DNA from: a virus
Virus record (IMG/VR): IMGVR_UViG_3300024520_000022
Coordinates: 1 to 39,844 of that record
DNA length: 39,844 nucleotides
Direction: 5' to 3' (one strand)
Numbering within the stretch: position 1 is the stretch's first letter; each line of letters opens with the position of its first letter. Shown here in pieces: positions 39,436 through 39,844 of the stretch. The notes under the pieces are model-generated. The model saw only the letters and a list, made by a program, of their open reading frames with translations, was not told the origin of the DNA and did no database searches. The translations under genes and the position numbers were made by a program.

Positions 39436-39844
39436 ATGCTATACACAGAATTTGCAGATCATGTGAGATACCTCACGAAGACGAATACTACTACACTTAC
39501 AGATGCGGAGATTCTTCGTTTTTCTAATATATACAAAGATGATTTCGCTGATTCTATAGAAGAAAGAAACGAATCTTATTTTGATATGGAGATGGTAACT
39601 GATCTTATTGTTGGTCAAAGACAGTATTCTCTTCCTGATGAATGGATGAATCGTATTATACGTTTATCTGTAAATCTTGATGGTACGGATGAGGTAGCTG
39701 CAAAACCTATAGATCTCAGTATTTATACGGGGACACTAGAGGAATTAGAAATCCAAGGGAACTTCAATGATAATCCTCCTTCTTATGGTATACGGAGAAG
39801 AAGTTTATATATACTTACGGGTAGTCCTATTACTGCTCAAGTAG
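39436..39844 (+). CDS. Head-tail adaptor protein, N-terminal part (continues at base 1)
   Basis: Begins at the ATG four bases after the previous stop and is open to the end of the window. The last 127 bases repeat the first 127, so the gene continues in the same frame at 1-426, giving about 235 residues. The N-terminus LYTEFADHVRYLTKTNTTTL is helical, with TDAEILRFSNIYKDDFADSI following, as in connector proteins that bind the portal. See the entry at 1-426. Confidence 0.7.
   Translation, partial: MLYTEFADHVRYLTKTNTTTLTDAEILRFSNIYKDDFADSIEERNESYFDMEMVTDLIVGQRQYSLPDEWMNRIIRLSVNLDGTDEVAAKPIDLSIYTGTLEELEIQGNFNDNPPSYGIRRRSLYILTGSPITAQV
39718..39844. repeat. Terminal direct repeat, right copy (circular overlap)
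   Basis: Identical to 1-127. Only one of the two copies should be counted; the unique genome length is 39,717 bp. Confidence 0.95.

Noticed and set aside
1-39844. Alternative genetic code (reassigned TAG or TGA)
   Set aside because: TAA, TAG and TGA all end well-supported genes, such as the endolysin (TAG) and TerL (TGA), often in tight stop-start overlaps.

Overview
The window is one complete, circularly permuted phage genome. Its first 127 bases are repeated exactly as its last 127 bases (39718-39844), so the unique length is 39,717 bp, and one gene (a head-tail adaptor) runs across the junction. The sequence is AT-rich (GC by eye about 35-40%) and uses the standard bacterial code, with TAA, TAG and TGA all ending genes. 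The gene set is that of a podovirus-like tailed phage: N4-gp56-type major capsid protein, long portal, two large ejection-type proteins, many fibre and spike genes, and no sheath or obvious tape measure. No integrase was seen. The host cannot be named; most starts lack a clear Shine-Dalgarno sequence, while a small cluster at 13.6-14.6 kb has good ones.

Layout. (1) Plus strand, 1-13515: adaptor, tail and structural proteins, a 917-residue protein with LysM-like and M23-like ends, a 1438-residue ejection protein with an ADP-ribosyltransferase-like insert, a terminator, an HNH gene, the lysis group (Amidase_3 endolysin and two membrane proteins) and a RusA-like resolvase. A bidirectional terminator at 13590-13620 closes this block against the opposing one. 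(2) Minus strand, 23316 down to 13625: the early/replication block. Seven small genes come first, six of them headed by copies of a recurring hairpin-plus-leader element. Then come a Rad52-like annealing protein, a PD-(D/E)XK nuclease, SSB, a replisome-organiser-like protein, a DnaB-like helicase, three overlapping or adjacent HTH regulators and many tiny genes, including a deoxyribosyltransferase-fold protein and a tRNA-like RNA. (3) Plus strand from 23561: terminase small subunit, a large non-coding stretch, one minus-strand exported protein, a structured RNA locus with its own promoter (25087-25445), an RHH-like protein and an HNH nuclease. Fibre and spike genes follow, then terminase large subunit (interrupted by a 348-residue intein), portal, scaffold, capsid and adaptor.

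How it works together. The divergent promoters at 23.48-23.53 kb split early leftward and late rightward transcription. The early block supplies helicase, SSB, annealing protein and nuclease but no polymerase or recognisable primase, so host replication enzymes are probably recruited. The late block packages DNA (TerS/TerL/portal), builds the head and tail, and lyses the cell.

The most unusual items are the covarying intercistronic hairpin family (21.4-23.4 kb), the pseudoknot/attenuator-like RNA locus at 25.1-25.45 kb, the intein placed between the ATPase motifs of TerL, and a tRNA-like element with a canonical T-arm but no recognisable anticodon arm.
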